Source of the DNA: Akebia trifoliata
Taxonomy: Eukaryota > Streptophyta > Magnoliopsida > Ranunculales > Lardizabalaceae
Length of the DNA: 64,000 nt
Assembly (NCBI GenBank): GCA_017979445.1
Contig: CM030718.1
Location: 24,671,021 to 24,735,020, forward strand
Direction: 5' to 3'
How positions within the stretch are numbered: the first letter of the stretch is position 1; every line of letters starts with the position of its first letter. Below, piece after piece: positions 35,691-49,400 of the stretch. The notes beneath the pieces were generated by a model. It searched no databases and was not told where the DNA came from. It saw nothing but the letters and a program-made list of their open reading frames with translations. The position numbers and the translations under genes are program-made.

Positions 35691-36888
35691 ATAATTACGA
35701 CGATCGGCTCCCTTAGAAACTGGCGGTGAGCATTCCTTGTGTGAATCTTCTCATTTTATCTCTGTTGTTAGATCTACTTTTGATCTTTTAGATGAGACAT
35801 CATTATTTTATATCTTGATTTTTTACTAGTTTTTTGAGGTGTTTTTTAGGGTTTCTAAGTGTTTTTAGACTAAAAATTAAGGCTTGAGGCTTCAGATTTA
35901 GGGTTTTGGTAAATATTGGTGGAGTTTTTAACATTTGTTTTTTAGGGTTTCTCTTGACCTCCGAAATTAGGTGGTGGAGGCCTCTTTTTAAAGAGTTTTG
36001 TGATAAAATTAAAGTTTGATTAGGTCTCTTAAAGATAAAGTCTATCTCTAATTAATCTGTTAAGTAGTTTATATTTGATTTTAATTAATTTTTATTTTGA
36101 TTTTTTAAACTTGCATAGAATGAGAATTTTTTAACTTTTGAAGAAACTCCCAATGGAGGGTTTTTTATTAAATATCATGTGGGCTCCACTTGAATAAATG
36201 GGTCACCACTTAAAATTTGGCCTATGGGCTTATTAATTGAGTTTATTTGTTCAAAAATTTTAATTTGATTTATTAAGATTTTACTTTATGTTAATTAATA
36301 TTTTAATTATTAGTTTCAGATTTTCAAATTTTAGAGTTGAAAAATTATTATTTTGCTCTCAAAGAGGATTTTTGCATTGTGATGTTGTTTTTGACGTTTT
36401 GAAATATTTTGGAATCAATTTTTTGTAAGGAATTTAATGAGAGTATTGGTTTGTATCATGTATGGGTTTTTGATATGAAATGATCATGTACCCTATAAGG
36501 GGCATTTTGATAATTTTGTGAAAATTGATAAAATAACTTATTTGATTTTCGTTGGTTGTTTTATGTGTTCGAAAAGATTTTCCTAAGTGTAATGTACCCT
36601 CTAGGGGTGTTCTGGTGTCAATGTTATTTTGGTAATTTAATCATTTTTTGATGATTTTTCTCGTAAAATTTCTTTTTGTCTAAAAAATGATGATTTATAT
36701 GTTTTGAGTTATATTTTCCTAGTGTAGCGAGGTTTCTAAAGTTTGCTTGTTTGAAATATCTCATCCAAACTTTGGAAACACATCTAGTAACAGATAAAAC
36801 TTTAGAACATTCATTCATCATCGGGAATCATCACAATCGAGATGACGAATTGATTAATCAAGTGAGTACAAAAATGGGGTGTCCACAC
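35691..36888 (+). mobile_element. LTR-like repeat, copy B
   Basis: Its last 350 bases match copy A (17655-19414), ending in GGGGTGTCCACA where copy A ends GGGGTGTCTACA. The upstream part has corresponding TTTTTAGGGTTTCT-type blocks. The left end is not sharply visible. No gag/pol frame. It replaces what should have been the body of the second peroxidase copy. Confidence 0.55.
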
Positions 36889-37830
36889 TATCAAAAGGTA
36901 GTTTGATTCATTGAGGGAACCAAACATTTTTATTTTAGGGTTAATACGATTAAAATTGTAAAGGTAGCTCGACTCATTAAGGGAACTGAGCCCTACTTAT
37001 GAGATTGAGTAGGTTCTAGAAGGTTAAAGTCTCAGTTTGTTGAAGGAATCGAGCCTTACTCATGAGGTTGAGTGAGTTCAAGAATGTTAAAGTCTTTGTT
37101 CATTGAGGGAACTGAACCCTTCTCATAAGGTTGAGTAGGTTCAATAAGGTTAAGTCTTGATTCATTGAGGGAACTGAGCCATATTTATGAGGTTGAGTAG
37201 GTTCAAAAAGGTTAAGACTTGGCTTATTGAGGGAACTGAGCCATACTCATATAAGGTTGAGAAGGTTTAAGGAGATTAAGACTCGATTCATTAAGAAAAT
37301 CGAGTCTTACTCTTTAGGTTGAGTAGGCTTTAAAAGGTTAAGACTCGGTTCATTGAGGAAATCGAATCCTACTCATATGAGATTGAAGATGTTCAAGATG
37401 AATAAGACTTGGTTCATTGAGGAGATTGAGCCCTATTTTTGGGGTTGAGTAGGTTCTAGAAGGTTAAGACTCGATTCATTGAGGGAATCAAGCCCTACTT
37501 TTAAGGTTGACTAGATTCAAATAGGTTTAAGTTGTTAAGTTCGGTTCATTGAGGGATCCAAACCTTATTATGTTGGTTGAACATGATTACAATGGTTAAG
37601 TTAAGTGGCTCGGGTTTGTGAAGAAACATAGTCTTGTTTTGATGAAAGTACAAATTTATAGTGAATAAGTAAGGTAGGTCAATTCAAATAAGAAATTGAA
37701 CCTTACTCTTGAGGTCAGGTAGATTCAAGAAGGTTAATACTCGATTCATTGAGGGAACTGAGCCTACTTTTGAGGTTGGGGAGGTTCAAGAAGGTTAAAA
37801 AAATGTTTAAGCTCGGTTCATTGAGAGAAT
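36889..37830 (+). repeat. Minisatellite with a period of about 62-64 bp
   Basis: About a dozen imperfect units follow each other. The recurring words are TCGGTTCATTGAGGGAACTG, GAGCCCTACTCATGAGGTTG and AGTAGGTTCAAGAAGGTTAA. Units between 36961 and 37530 are most regular; a disrupted stretch at 37560-37680 is followed by two more units. Looser TTGGTC/GATCCAAG echoes continue to about 38150. No frame stays open through it. It abuts the CA end of LTR-like copy B. Confidence 0.85.
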
Positions 37831-39235
37831 CTGACCTTGTTGTTGGTTGGCTGGTTATATATAAGATGGAATCCAACCTCTTTGTTGGTCAATGAACACA
37901 TAAAAAAAGGTTGGTTCCTTCCAAGGAACCAGGCCTGACCACTAGGTTGGTCAGTTTATTAGATGGAAAGTCTTGGGTTATTCTGTGATCCAAGTCTAAC
38001 CTACAGGATAATTGATTATTCTATTTATCAAAGTCTTGAATCAATTTGTGATCCAAGTATGATCTAGGACTTCGATCAGTTCATTTATTATTTGTCAAAA
38101 TCTTAGCTCATTCAGGGAGTCAAGATCGATTTGTAGGATTATCGATTTTATTACTAAGGCATTAATTTATTATGGGAACTTAACCAAGTGAAATATCAAA
38201 ATTACGCTAAATAAAAAAGAAGATAAACTTAGGAGATTAAGAACCATACTAGTTTGGAAATTAGGGATGGTGTTCATTCAGGAAGGATTGTCAAAAATTG
38301 TAAAGTTCTCAAAGACGGATCTCGATACATTAATCTCCACCTTAAAAATGAACTATATGAAGGGATAAAATCATCTCTCATCTAGACCATTCATTCATAC
38401 CATCAACACGTATCTTGAGGAGGACACGTGACATTGTTTGAAGATGACTCTATCTTATTAGGGAAGAATCCCAATTTAAAATGATTTTTTTATTTTATTT
38501 TATGTAATTACTAATTTGGATAAGAGATGATAAGATTGATTATAATTTAAGTTGGATTAGAATTCTTTTTAGGAATTTTCTATTTAAAGGCCTTAAAACC
38601 ATTGTAAAAGAGGAGGAGGTAGGAGAGGAGGAAGGGGGGAGACCGAGGTGAAAAGGTTGTGTAAAAAACTTAGATTTATAGTGAAACGATTTCTCAAGCC
38701 CGTAGACATAAGCACGTTTGTCGAATTACGTAAAAAATCTTTGTGTTATCTCATTTCATATTTTTTCTATTATTTTATGAATTTAATGATGAAATCGTAA
38801 TCGGGGTCAATTTATCACAAAATCGACCTCCACAATTACCACCGGTCAAAATGGTTTGATAGCATGGTTATAGATCAAATATGTTCAATTGCGCTTGATG
38901 TATGTCCAAATAGTCATCTTGACTTTAAGTTTGTAGACCCCATTTTAACACACAAAAAATAACATCTTCATAAAAGCTATTTCTATTTTCTTTTTAAAAG
39001 ACAAACTATTAAGGGCATTTTGAAAAATCCAAAGTAGACTTCTAACATCACCAAGAGATACCTTACTCTTTTTATATTCCATTTGAAATTAAAGTTTTCT
39101 GAATAAGGGAGTGGAAAATCTTTGCAAGTGAGTCTACTTGGGAGTTGGATCACAATTTTTAGTCATTCGGATGGTGTAAGGTTACAAAAAAAGTGAATCA
39201 AGCTCACAAGAACACATAGTGACAAAATAGCAGAG
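37831..39235. other. Gene-free stretch after the minisatellite
   Basis: Starts with degenerate repeat echoes, then unremarkable sequence with a GA-rich block near 38610-38650. Possibly the interior of the same retroelement; no coding domain recognised. Confidence 0.4.
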
Positions 39236-39622
39236 TGAATAGAGGCAAAGAGGACTTTCTTGTAGTGGGGGCAAACTATAGTTAATGGTAAGGTTGAAGA
39301 GCTTGAAGATGAATGATTTGGGGAGAAAATTCAAAACAATTTTGGTAAAAATTTGAAGAAAAGGATTTTTAGGTCATTAATTAGTATATGAAAGAAGGCC
39401 CAAGTCAAAAGGTAATGTCTTCTTCAAAAAATTGAGGGTGTGAGGGGAGCATAAATTGGAGGGAGGTGAGGGGCAAATGCAGCGTGTAATTAGTTGAAAA
39501 TACAGAGATATCTCAAATTAAAGAATAAATGCAAGAATTCAAGGGTATCTAAAATAATCCAAAAAAAAAAAAATATTAGTGGGGGCAATTGCCTCCACTG
39601 GCTCCTTACTAGCTCTACCGCT
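39236..39622. mobile_element. 'GGGGGCAA' MULE-like element
   Basis: Left part GTAGTGGGGGCAAACTATAG and right part GTGGGGGCAATTGCCTCCAC then TTACTAGCTCTACCGC correspond to the better preserved element at 47401-47634, sharing ACAGAGATATCTCAAATTAA-type interior. Terminal GGGGCGGAGC is degraded here. Confidence 0.55.
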
Positions 39623-39734
39623 GATTAAGTCATTGAAAAACTCATGACTGTTTCAATTGTCGATTTTATTTTCCTTTTTTTTTTTCCTGTGAAATTTACC
39701 CTTATCAAATTAGTCTTGAATTGAGGTTTTGTCA

Positions 39735-39990
39735 CTATGAACATATGAAATGACCCTGGGTGGATTTACAAGCGGGGCACTTACTCTCATAATAATTTTC
39801 GAAGTTTATGTATTAGTGAGCTATTGTGACAGATTTTAGAGATAGATAAAAAAAATCCGCCACCATTGCCATCACAATTTTTTTTTCCGCTCTTAGTTGC
39901 CCCCACAACTATTTTTTTTTTTCCATTCGTAGTTATCCCTACAAAAAAAATTTCTACTCTTGATTGCCCCCACATGGACAAATCTTGGCT
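39735..39990. mobile_element. Fragment of 'TGCCCCCAC' repeat family
   Basis: Aligns with 28990-29235: GTGAGCTATTGTGACAGATT, TTGCCCCCACAACTATTTTT and TGCCCCCACATGGAC. No coding region. Confidence 0.5.
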
Positions 39991-40644
39991 TTGTCCTAAG
40001 ATTGACAAAGAATATCTAAATATAAACTATTTAAAACCTTACAACATTGACAATTATCATCTTTAGGACAACAAGTCAAGTCCATGCTCCATTCAAATAA
40101 AAATACTAAAATATACAATGTTTTGGAATTTTAAGTCGATTCATAGTGAACATGGAATGGTTTTTTGGCTTAGGCCGAAGGGTACCATTGTCTTTATTTG
40201 TTCTCCACAACGTGGTGGGATCCTCTTTATTCTTTTCGACATATTTATTCTCCTTGTTGCATCTACTTTATATATGGACAATGTTGTCATGATCCCTGTT
40301 CATTGGAGTGACCCCACACACTTGGTCCCACTGATCTCATGAATTCAAGGTTACCCACTTATAACCCTACACACAAGATCAGCTTGATCAGTGATTTTTT
40401 GGCCATCGGATTTTAGAATTTTTCATCATCGACCACATTCATGAGTAAGAAACGATCGAATCTCAAAGTCATGACTCGTGAAAAATTTTCAAATCACGAA
40501 TCTTACTACTTTTAGATTTGTTTTGTAAGTTCATCAAAGATTGGGTTGAGCATTAATGATTGTTATATATTTTATTGTTCCGTAAAATATTCATTCAACA
40601 TACAAAGTTAATCGTTTAGAATTGAAATATATATGTCAAGATTT
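39991..40644. other. Gene-free stretch
   Basis: A plus-strand open frame of 74 codons at 40118-40342 has a slightly less A/T-rich composition but no domain or splice context I can support. Nothing else is seen. Confidence 0.4.
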
Positions 40645-40902
40645 AACTATCATACTTATAACCTTGAGGGGTTAGCTCAATGTTAATTTTGGACCGATAA
40701 GCGGTTAATAACCGTCGATCATGAGTTCGATACCCAGTATGAGGGGCCACCCTCACTTGGTGCGTGTGTTGCACGTGCCCTGGGACTAGTCTTTGGACAA
40801 GACCATGGTCCATGGACTGGGCAAAAGCCCAGATACGAGCCTAGTCCGCTGTCTACAGGAATACCTGGTTATAATTTAAAAAAAAAAACTATCATACTTA
40901 TA
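40645..40902 (+). mobile_element. Complete tRNA-derived SINE with 16-bp TSD
   Basis: The body at 40661-40886 has a tRNA-like head (A-box-like GGTTAGCTCAATGTTAA; B-box-like GAGTTCGATACCC), a tRNA-unrelated body with CTAGTCCGCTGTCTACAGGA, and a terminal A-run. It is flanked by AACTATCATACTTATA at 40645-40660 and 40887-40902, a perfect 16-bp duplication (the leading As may belong to the tail). This is a recent, textbook SINE insertion, and other SINE fragments here (11180-11330, 13512-13749) match it in reverse. Confidence 0.92.
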
Positions 40903-40904
40903 CT

Positions 40905-41029
40905 AGAAAGATATTATTGTCACACCAACTTTTACTAATGCTACACCAATTCCTATATAAATCACCAAAAATTTGTACACAGTTGGTGTGGCATTAGTAA
41001 AAATTGGTGTGGCAATAACAACTCCTTTT
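40905..41029. mobile_element. Fold-back MITE, family M1
   Basis: Left GATATTATTGTCACACCAAC and right GTTGGTGTGGCATTAG / GGTGTGGCAATAACAACTCC arms. The M1 copy lies only 3 bases beyond the SINE's target duplication. Confidence 0.75.
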
Positions 41030-41841
41030 ATACTATTAAGAAATAAAATTTGGAAGCGTAAACGTGACGATGATTTGTGCAAAATATGAAATTCTCTCTT
41101 TGCAATTTGTCGTTTATTTGATTACTAGACTCACCTTTTCCTCTCTCTCTCTCTCTCTTGGATTGACCAACATTTTCTTTTCATGAGGAATTTATTACTA
41201 AATCCTTAAAGTGTACATCCCACAATTTAGCTTTATGATGTATCTAATAAGAGTGTTGATCCATGCTTATATAGAAGAGAGTAGAGGGCCTAGAGTTCAT
41301 CTTTTAATAGGATTCTTATCATTAAGATTTTTTATTAAAACATAATGAAAATTCCTTCTAAACCTAACGATTTTAAGGTTTTCTTTATTATTGACAACTT
41401 AAATTAACAATATAACTTGAGAAACATTTTCCTTACTAACCCAATAAAGATAACCACATTAGCAACCTAACACCACAGCCCTCTAAATTCCATTGAAAAA
41501 CTTAGATATAAAAAAAACATTCAATTTTTTATTTTTTTATTTTTTATTTTTTTGAGTTTGATCTAAGATTTTGAAAATGGACGGCTACCGAACTTCCACA
41601 TAATTCCAAAATTTAAAATAAATTAAAGTTTAGCGGAGAAAAATATTTTTTTCCAAATGTTTTTTTTTCCCATTATAGCAAAGTTCATAGGATTTTGTCC
41701 TCTACAACCTTGAAGCATTGGATCATGTTTTTGGATGCCATGGCGTGAGTCCAAGGCCCCTTAGTAAGGCTAGTTGGACTCTAACAACCAATCCCAAGGT
41801 TTGTGGACAGTCCCTCACATTTATTATTTGTTTATTGAGTT
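41030..41841. other. Gene-free stretch
   Basis: Contains a CT microsatellite at about 41139-41157 and A/T-rich sequence. No exon seen. Confidence 0.45.
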
Positions 41842-42022
41842 GTGCTAGATGAGTGACATCGAGATTGGACCTATCATATTGCATTTCTTGATGTGAAAGT
41901 GGATAGAAACCATAGATGCTTTAGCACTCGTATCTCAAGGAAACACATCTATGGTTCCCATACATTTTCACATCAGGTGTGCGATGTGAGGTCAGATCTT
42001 GAGGTCACTTCAACATGATTCT
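41842..42022. mobile_element. Fold-back MITE, family 'GTGACCTCAAGATTGG'
   Basis: Arms GAGTGACATCGAGATTGGAC and the complement in GATCTTGAGGTCACTTC, with inner arms CCATAGATGC and CATCTATGG. Second copy of the family at 1335-1508. A further half copy follows at about 42064-42140. Confidence 0.75.
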
Positions 42023-42145
42023 TGTTTATTCTAGGTTAAATGAACATAGCTTTTTGGAAAAATGCTCGAGTGACATTAAAATTGACATTGTTTCACACAA
42101 TGTTGACATGGAGGTGTGGACGGGACCATAAATACTTTTTATCAA

Positions 42146-42312
42146 AGAATAATGATTTTTGATGCCCCCCTCTGACACACACCCTCTGACATGGCATGTG
42201 CTAGAATCATAGATTCTTTTCCTCAGGATACACTACTCGACATATTTTTGGGGATATACAATTGTGTATCCTGAGGGAAAAATTCTATGATTCTAGCCCA
42301 TGCCACATCATG
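42146..42312. mobile_element. Fold-back MITE, family M5, cut by the N gap
   Basis: GGCATGTGCTAGAATCATAG and CTATGATTCTAGCCCATGCC are strong inner arms. The right outer arm is missing because the gap begins at 42313. The hairpin may have caused the assembly break. Confidence 0.75.
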
Positions 42313-42412
42313 NNNNNNNNNNNNNNNNNNNNNNNNNNNNNNNNNNNNNNNNNNNNNNNNNNNNNNNNNNNNNNNNNNNNNNNNNNNNNNNNNNNNNNNN
42401 NNNNNNNNNNNN
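42313..42412. other. Assembly gap, 100 N
   Basis: Exactly 100 N, the conventional placeholder for a gap of unknown size. Any open frame drawn through it is meaningless. Confidence 0.99.
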
Positions 42413-42794
42413 CGACTTTTTTTGGTGGCTTTTTTGGCCTTTAGCCGAAAAAGCTAGAGAAATATGTTTGTTAGTAACGATTTCTACTTCACTAGTTTTT
42501 GTGGGAAGTCCAAAATTGTGTTTTTGAAATTTTTTACTGGGACTACTTTTACGCGCGAGTCACTTTGAGAAGCCAACACTAAAAAACGTATGGGGATGAA
42601 ATGACAGTTTCACCCTCACTCTTCTTTACTCATTGATTAAACAACAAAATCAATTCGACATCTTTTTACTATTTCTTAGTTAAATTCTATAATAAACAAG
42701 ATTCTCGTGGATGCAACTTCCTAGATTCTGAGCTTTTGTTTCTCATAGACATAGAATCTTGTAGTAGAAGGTGAAATCTGTAACAAACAGTCCC
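42413..42794. mobile_element. Harbinger-like MITE, left end lost in the gap
   Basis: The right end CTGTAACAAACAGTCCC followed by TAA matches the style of the complete element at 55345-55726 (ACAAACATACCC then TAA), and interior words ATATGTTTGTTAGTAACGAT and TTCTCGTGGATGCAACTTCC are shared. The left terminus would fall in the N gap. Confidence 0.6.
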
Positions 42795-42957
42795 TAAAAG
42801 TTTTTGGGAATTTTGGAGGACAATGCCTTTATCTTTTTTATTTAATGATTAAAATACCTTTCAAAATCAGTAACAAACAGACCCTAAAAGTTTTTGGGAA
42901 TTTTGAATGATAATGCCTTTATCTTTTTTATTTAATGATTAAAATACCTTTCAAAAT
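42781..42957. repeat. Tandem duplication of about 90 bp
   Basis: Two units begin TAACAAACAGTCCCTAAAAG (42781) and TAACAAACAGACCCTAAAAG (42871) and both end TACCTTTCAAAAT. They differ by a few bases. The unit starts at the terminal repeat of the element on its left. Confidence 0.9.
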
Positions 42958-43210
42958 GTTCCTAACACTTCAATCAAAAACCCAAAATGACAAAAAAAAA
43001 TTATTAGTATAATTATCAAAATACCTGAATAAAACTTCCCAAAAACATTTTTTAGACACTAACCAAAAAAAGGAATTTTGCAACAGATCAAAAATCAGTT
43101 TGATTGTCAGTTTCTAACCGTTGGATTTAAATATGTTTCATAGGAAATATCATTCTTCTTTTTTGTTAATCAAATCAAACCCACCAATCAAGTTGATTGT
43201 GTGTAAATCC

Positions 43211-43438
43211 CATGGTTTTTAAACTCATCCGAGACCAAGATATATCGTCTGAGTTAACTTGGTATCGAAGTTGAACAAGACCAACTCACAAAGTCCTTTT
43301 TTGACCGAGATTTAGGACTCACGTTCAATTTTTTGATTTGTCTCACGAGATGTCTCAAACGTATTGAAAAACTCATTCGAGATGACTCGGTATCGGACCT
43401 GGACGAGACGAGACGTGAAACCGAGTTTAAAAACCATG
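43211..43438. mobile_element. hAT-type MITE with perfect 8-bp TSD
   Basis: The 228-bp element starts CATGGTTTTTAAACTCAT and ends CGAGTTTAAAAACCATG, and is flanked by GTAAATCC at 43203-43210 and 43439-43446. It is the closest relative of 20348-20576, sharing GAGACCAAGATATATCG-like and ACTCACAAAGTC words. It lies about 350 bp beyond the FLA stop codon. Confidence 0.93.
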
Positions 43439-46400
43439 GTAAATCCACAATCTTAGAATCCATGCAAAAACACCACAAGCACACACATAAATGAACATTT
43501 GAAAAAATATTATCATTTTTCTCTCTCTTTTTCAAAGACTCAAAACATTGGAATTACATGTTCTCATCACAAAACAACATTCAATGGTAAATTTCAAAGA
43601 TTTTTTTAAAAAAACAACAATTTATTCGTACCACTCACCGATCAGGGTCGATCGATTTCAATGCAATAGAATCATACCGGCACTAATACACCAGACCCCA
43701 CGAAAAAGCAAAACTGACTTGGACCAATCACACTAGAACTAATACAACACCTCCTTGATCCCACCATCATCAATTATTGGTGATCACAAACAATAACCAC
43801 CAATCACCGAAACAGCAATCAACATTACTCCATTCATGGTGAGACCCATTGCACCAGAATTATCGGACTTATCACTTGAAGAATCTGGACTGTCCGATGA
43901 AGATGGAGGAGAACCTTTTTCGGGCTTTGGAGCAGAAGCCGGGGAAGGTGGACCGAACAAGTCCAATGGAAGAAGCACCTTATCGACTTGATATACAGCT
44001 AGTTGGTTATCACTGAAGATTGTGTTAGCCACAGTTGTGTCAACGACACCCGTCGTTACATTCACTTGGTTACCAGCCGTAGTAACATTAAGTGGGAATT
44101 GCCCATTGTTCGCGTTCCCGGCTTGTGTGCGCAACGGGTTGCTTACGGTTTGAAATTGTGTGAGAGAAATGAATGTAGGTAGGACATGGAACTGTAGCAA
44201 TTCGACTTTTTCTTGATCGTTGAGCGAGTTAAGGGTACCGGATTTTAGGTTTGAAAAGGCGTTATCGGGTGGGGCGAATATGGTTAGGCCTTGATTTGAA
44301 TTGTTGAGTTGTGTGTTGATTTGGTCCCCTACTTGGGTACTACTTAATAGCCTAATAAATGTGCTAAATTGACCCGCCTTTTCAAGGATTTTAGTGATGT
44401 TGGCTGGACCCGATGGCGCGGGTGATTGCGCCGGTGACTGAGCTAGGGTTAGGGTTGTGGTGCAATGGAGAAGGGTGGCTAGCAAGAGTGCACAAGAGAA
44501 GAGAAACTGTTTCATCATCCTTGTAGTCACTTGGGCTGCTTGGATAAAGTTAAGGGAGAACGATACCTTGTAAAGTGTTTGATGAGGTCTTGTGAGAGAG
44601 TGAGAGGGTTTTATTGAGGTGGTGAGAGGAGGAAGTTAGGTGTGAGAGTCCAATCCAAGTTGGGGGAGGAAATATTACATCTTAACTTTATTGGTAAGGT
44701 AGAGGATTCAATAGAGGGGGGGAGACATCTAAAAAGTTATATGTGTAGATCATGTACTCCAAGCAGTTGGATTGTAACCTTACTCCCAATCTCTTTTGCC
44801 CATCACATGGCAAATGATTTTGATCCATCTTTTGGTGATTAGATATACCAAAACTTAGTCTGATCATCATATAAAACAAATATTTTAGTGAATCGGATCT
44901 AAGGGCTTAGAAGTATTTATATTTACGATCAACCCCATCTTAATCTCGTGTTGGGTTGTTGCGACATAGAACGGAACCACTATGAAGGAAGCTTCGGCTC
45001 ATAGTGGTCATGGGTTGAGAACGGGAATTTAACTCTATGAGATCTAATTTCCCGTTGTTCCTCAGTAGCTCAGTGGTAGAGCGGTCGGCTGTTAACTGAT
45101 TGGTCGTAGGTTCGAATCCTACTTGGGGAGATTTGATTCATTCTGAATTCGGTGTTTGTGATTTGTTGTGTAACTCCATCATGATTGGGTGAATCTCGAA
45201 ACATTAACATCGATTTTTCCGCCCCCAACAATAATCATTATATTTGTACATTTTTCTTCCAAAATTCATTAATGGACCTATTTGTAAAACCCACAATCAT
45301 AAACAACCTAAACCCAATGACTAGGTCTACTTGGTCTATGGTCAAACAATGATGTGTTAGTGGATCAAAAAGTGGGCAATGGAAACTTATCCAACTCCTA
45401 GTTGTACATGATCTAAACTCTATTATGATATGGTGCCACAGCTACTAATTTGCTTTGTAAGGGAGGAAAAATGAGTGTGTGGTGACTGAGACAAAGCTTT
45501 ATGATTGCTTTTCTTACACTTTTTCTCAAATAAAAGACTAATTTACTTGAGAGAGTCTTGACAAATAAGCTTCAACTTCCATTGTTGCACAAAAACACTG
45601 TATCAGACTTAATGATTTTCTGATTTTACTTGTTTGGGTCATCTCATAGTTGTCATGGGACCCTTTTTTTGTCAGCTTAGTTGTCATAGCTTTTAAAAAA
45701 CTAATAATTATAACAATAATTTTTTTAAAATTTTCTTTAAATAATTTTTTTAATATAAAAATTAGTTAAAAATCTTTTAAAAATAATAATTCGAGAATGA
45801 AAATAAGAAAATGCAATAAAATAATAATGACAAAAATTGGTAAGTCTCAACTAGCATAGTTGGTAGAGTCTTTCGGTGACGATACCAGAGACATGGGTTC
45901 AAATCCCACTAGCCCCAACTTACTGAACTCATTAAAATCAGGTTTATAATTTATTGATCCCAAATAAATGAATAAAGACAAAAAAAATGCAATTAAAAAA
46001 TAATTGGGGTTCAACACTGAAAAATCTTTCATCTCATAATTTTGAATTATGATTTTCTAACGCCCCATCACAAAATCGTAAATCATTTGCTTCGGGATAC
46101 ATAGAATAACAAATCTTTTTCTTATGTATCCTGAGGCAAATGATCTACGATTCTATGATGAGTAAAGAAAGAATTAAATAAATAGGTTAAGTGTACTGAT
46201 CAATCTGGACATCCATCGTTTATTTTTGTATCTAGTTCCTCAACATCATTATCTTCAAATTTACCCTTTTATATGGTGATGAATTACATCGTTAAAATAT
46301 GAATAATAATTTTTGAACAAAAGATCAAGAAAATTTTGATGTCCCGCAAAATCCAACACATATGATAATTCTACACATGTTTGTGTTCAATTATTGTGCA

Positions 46401-49400
46401 TACGATTGATAACATTGGAAATTTAAAGGTTAATTCATAAGGTTTAAACACTTTAATTCTTGTTTTCTAAATTAAAATAGAACAACATTAAGATCCACTG
46501 AACTAATTGGACTACCGACAACAACACTTCATAAACAAATAGGAGAGGTTCTATTAATTACTAAGAGCATCTCCAAGAGACTCTTTAAAGTCTGTTGGCT
46601 ATATACAATGTACTCTAAAGAGGAAAATTGAAAAAGTGGCCTTCGAGAGACTTTTTAAAAGTAAATGTTAAAATAAAGATGGGGCTTCCACTCTACATGT
46701 AGAGAGCCTCGAAGACTAGTTATTTTAATGTTAAAAAAATAAAAATAAAAAATGCTTTCCTTACTAACTTAGTAGATTTCAAATATTAGTAAAAGTCGTT
46801 AGGCCCACATGGATTACTATATTGGCAATCCAACACAAAGTCATTCTAGGTTTCATGAAAAACTTTATAATAACCTTAGTAAGATTTAACAAATATTTGT
46901 TTGAAAAGTAAAATAATATTAAATATAAGAATAGAGAAAGAATTATTGAGTCTCTTGGAATTGTGATGAAAATTTTCATTATTTAAAATAACTTTTGTTA
47001 CTTTTTTACAAAAAAAAAAAGAAAAGAAAAAGAGTCCTTTGTTTTAAAGAATATTGTTGGAATGCTCTTAAATTAAGTAAAATCTTCCATTGAGTCTCCC
47101 TAACTAAAAATCCAAAAAAGAGGGTAGAGAAAGAAAACAGAAATGTATAAGAGTGGAAAAGTGAAATGTGGTGACCACTTGGAAAATCCTCGTGTTGCCC
47201 ATATATAGGTCTTCGTCGAAGTTCTTGCATTGCATTGCCCCTTTTAAATATTAACATTGTATATTGTTATGATGATTCATTTGTGGGGCTTGGATACATA
47301 CCTTATTTGGTTAACATGTTCAATGCAACTTTTGAGTTGTGGGTCTAAATCCAACTTACCTAACAAGAGAGGGAGCTAGGAGAGAGTGAGAGAGATGATA
47401 GGGGCGGAGCCAGGATTTTTTTTTAGTGGGGGTAAGCTTATAATTAATTGGAAGGGGAGGGGGCAAAAATTGGAGGATGATGAGGGAGTGGGGGCAACAA
47501 GGTCAAACAGGACATGTCAGTAGTTCAAAATGTAGGGATATCTCAAATTTAAGCATAAATTCAAGGTATCTAAAATGTCCAAAAAAGTTGAGTGGGGGCA
47601 ATTGCCCCCAATGTCTCCATACTAGCTCCGCCCTGAGAGCTGATATGCTTAATGTTGAAGCCATGAATGATGTTGGATATGTAACAATTGTTTAATGAAG
47701 GATGAGGGACAATGAAGAATACTATGTGAGACTGATGGAGGAATAAAAAGGAGAGATGGAGAAAGCTGCTATCGGCAATCCAACTTTACTTATTACATCC
47801 CAATCAAAAATAAAGAAAATAAGTAAATGATTGAGAAGAGTGTTCAATAGAATCTTTTTTTTTTTTTGGGGTGTGTGTGTGTGTGTTAGGATTTTATTGG
47901 ACTTCGACCCATTACTCAGTTGGTTTGACACATTGCAAAGTAACTTCGAGGTCATGGCTAAGTCCAATAAAAGGGTTTAAGATTTTATTTGAGCCTAATC
48001 ATAATTAGAATTGTTTGAACTTTGTAATGTTAAGATGATAATTTGAGCCCAACTTCTGTAGGGTTTGAATGGTGTGTTTTAATCTTTAATTGAGATGTGA
48101 TAAATAATTTAAAAAATTAGGGTGTAATAAGTAAAATTAGGGTGCCAATAGCAGCTCTAAAAATAGATAGGGCTCACGAGCTTGTAACCCCTTTTTTTTA
48201 TACAACTGTTTTTTGAATTGTTGCATTAAAAATGTGAGTGTCACCTTCATTAATTCATAAAAGGTCAAAAAAATCATTACTTCTTTCAAGAATTAAATGT
48301 CCCAGCTATTACAACTGATTCTTGTATAATTTATGTATTTTATTTTTGTGGGTGGGGGTGGGGGACTACGTGAAATTTCGATGGGTCAAGGCCCATGAAT
48401 TTTAGAAACCGAATTTCGACGATCAGGGCCATTGATTTTTTTTTATGTGTCCCCACATTCGACTGCTTAGAGCCGTTGAATTCTCTCATCTTCCATTAAT
48501 TTGATGATTTCGAAGTTGAAAAAATATGGGCTTTTTCACGTTGTGTTCCTAGCTACACAAGCTCTTAGGAAAAAAAATATATATGCTAGATTCGTTCAGG
48601 CCATTGTGATAGATGACTTCAACTTCACCAAGTTTCGACTTAAAATTCAGTCAATCAAAATTTTCGAAGATTGTTGAGTAGATAATAGTTGAAATCCGAA
48701 GATGGAAAATTTCATGAAGGGCAAGTAGATGCAAGAGGGAAAATAGAGTGAGTAAACCTCCAAGGGTTACTAAAGTATGACCAAGACTACGTCTTAGGAA
48801 ACAAAGGTCCCGAGTTCAAATGGCATCCCAAAAATTGCTAGGTATGTTTGGGGGGAGTATATTGCATGGAAACCGAGGATTAGTTGGGAGCTCTAAGAGG
48901 CCGAGATACCTCGGTTCAAAAAAAAAAAAAGGAAAAAAAACTAGAATGAATCAAGAAAATAAGACACAAGGATGAGTAAATGGTACAATGATGAAGGAAT
49001 TTTTTATTTTTTATTTTGCCAAACAAGTAAGAAAATTATATAGATCCACTATTGCCACACCAACTTTTACTAATGCCACACCAATTCCTATGTAAATCAC
49101 CTAAGAATTGCACACAGTTGATGTGGTGTTAGTAAAAGTTGGTGTGGCGATAGTAGCTCTCAAATTATATTGTAATAAATATTGATTACAAAATTACAAA
49201 ATCTTAGGAAGATTTTATGTGTCTCCAACCAATACTAACTTTATAAGCTCTCATGTATTATAATCAGTACAGATGTAGGAATAAATGAGAAATTTAAAAG
49301 GATGGATGAATATAGAAGAGGAGATATAAGATATAGGAGATATTGATAAAAAATGGAAGTCATTTATAAGTTTATAGGCTTTAAGTGTGAAGATGGGGGT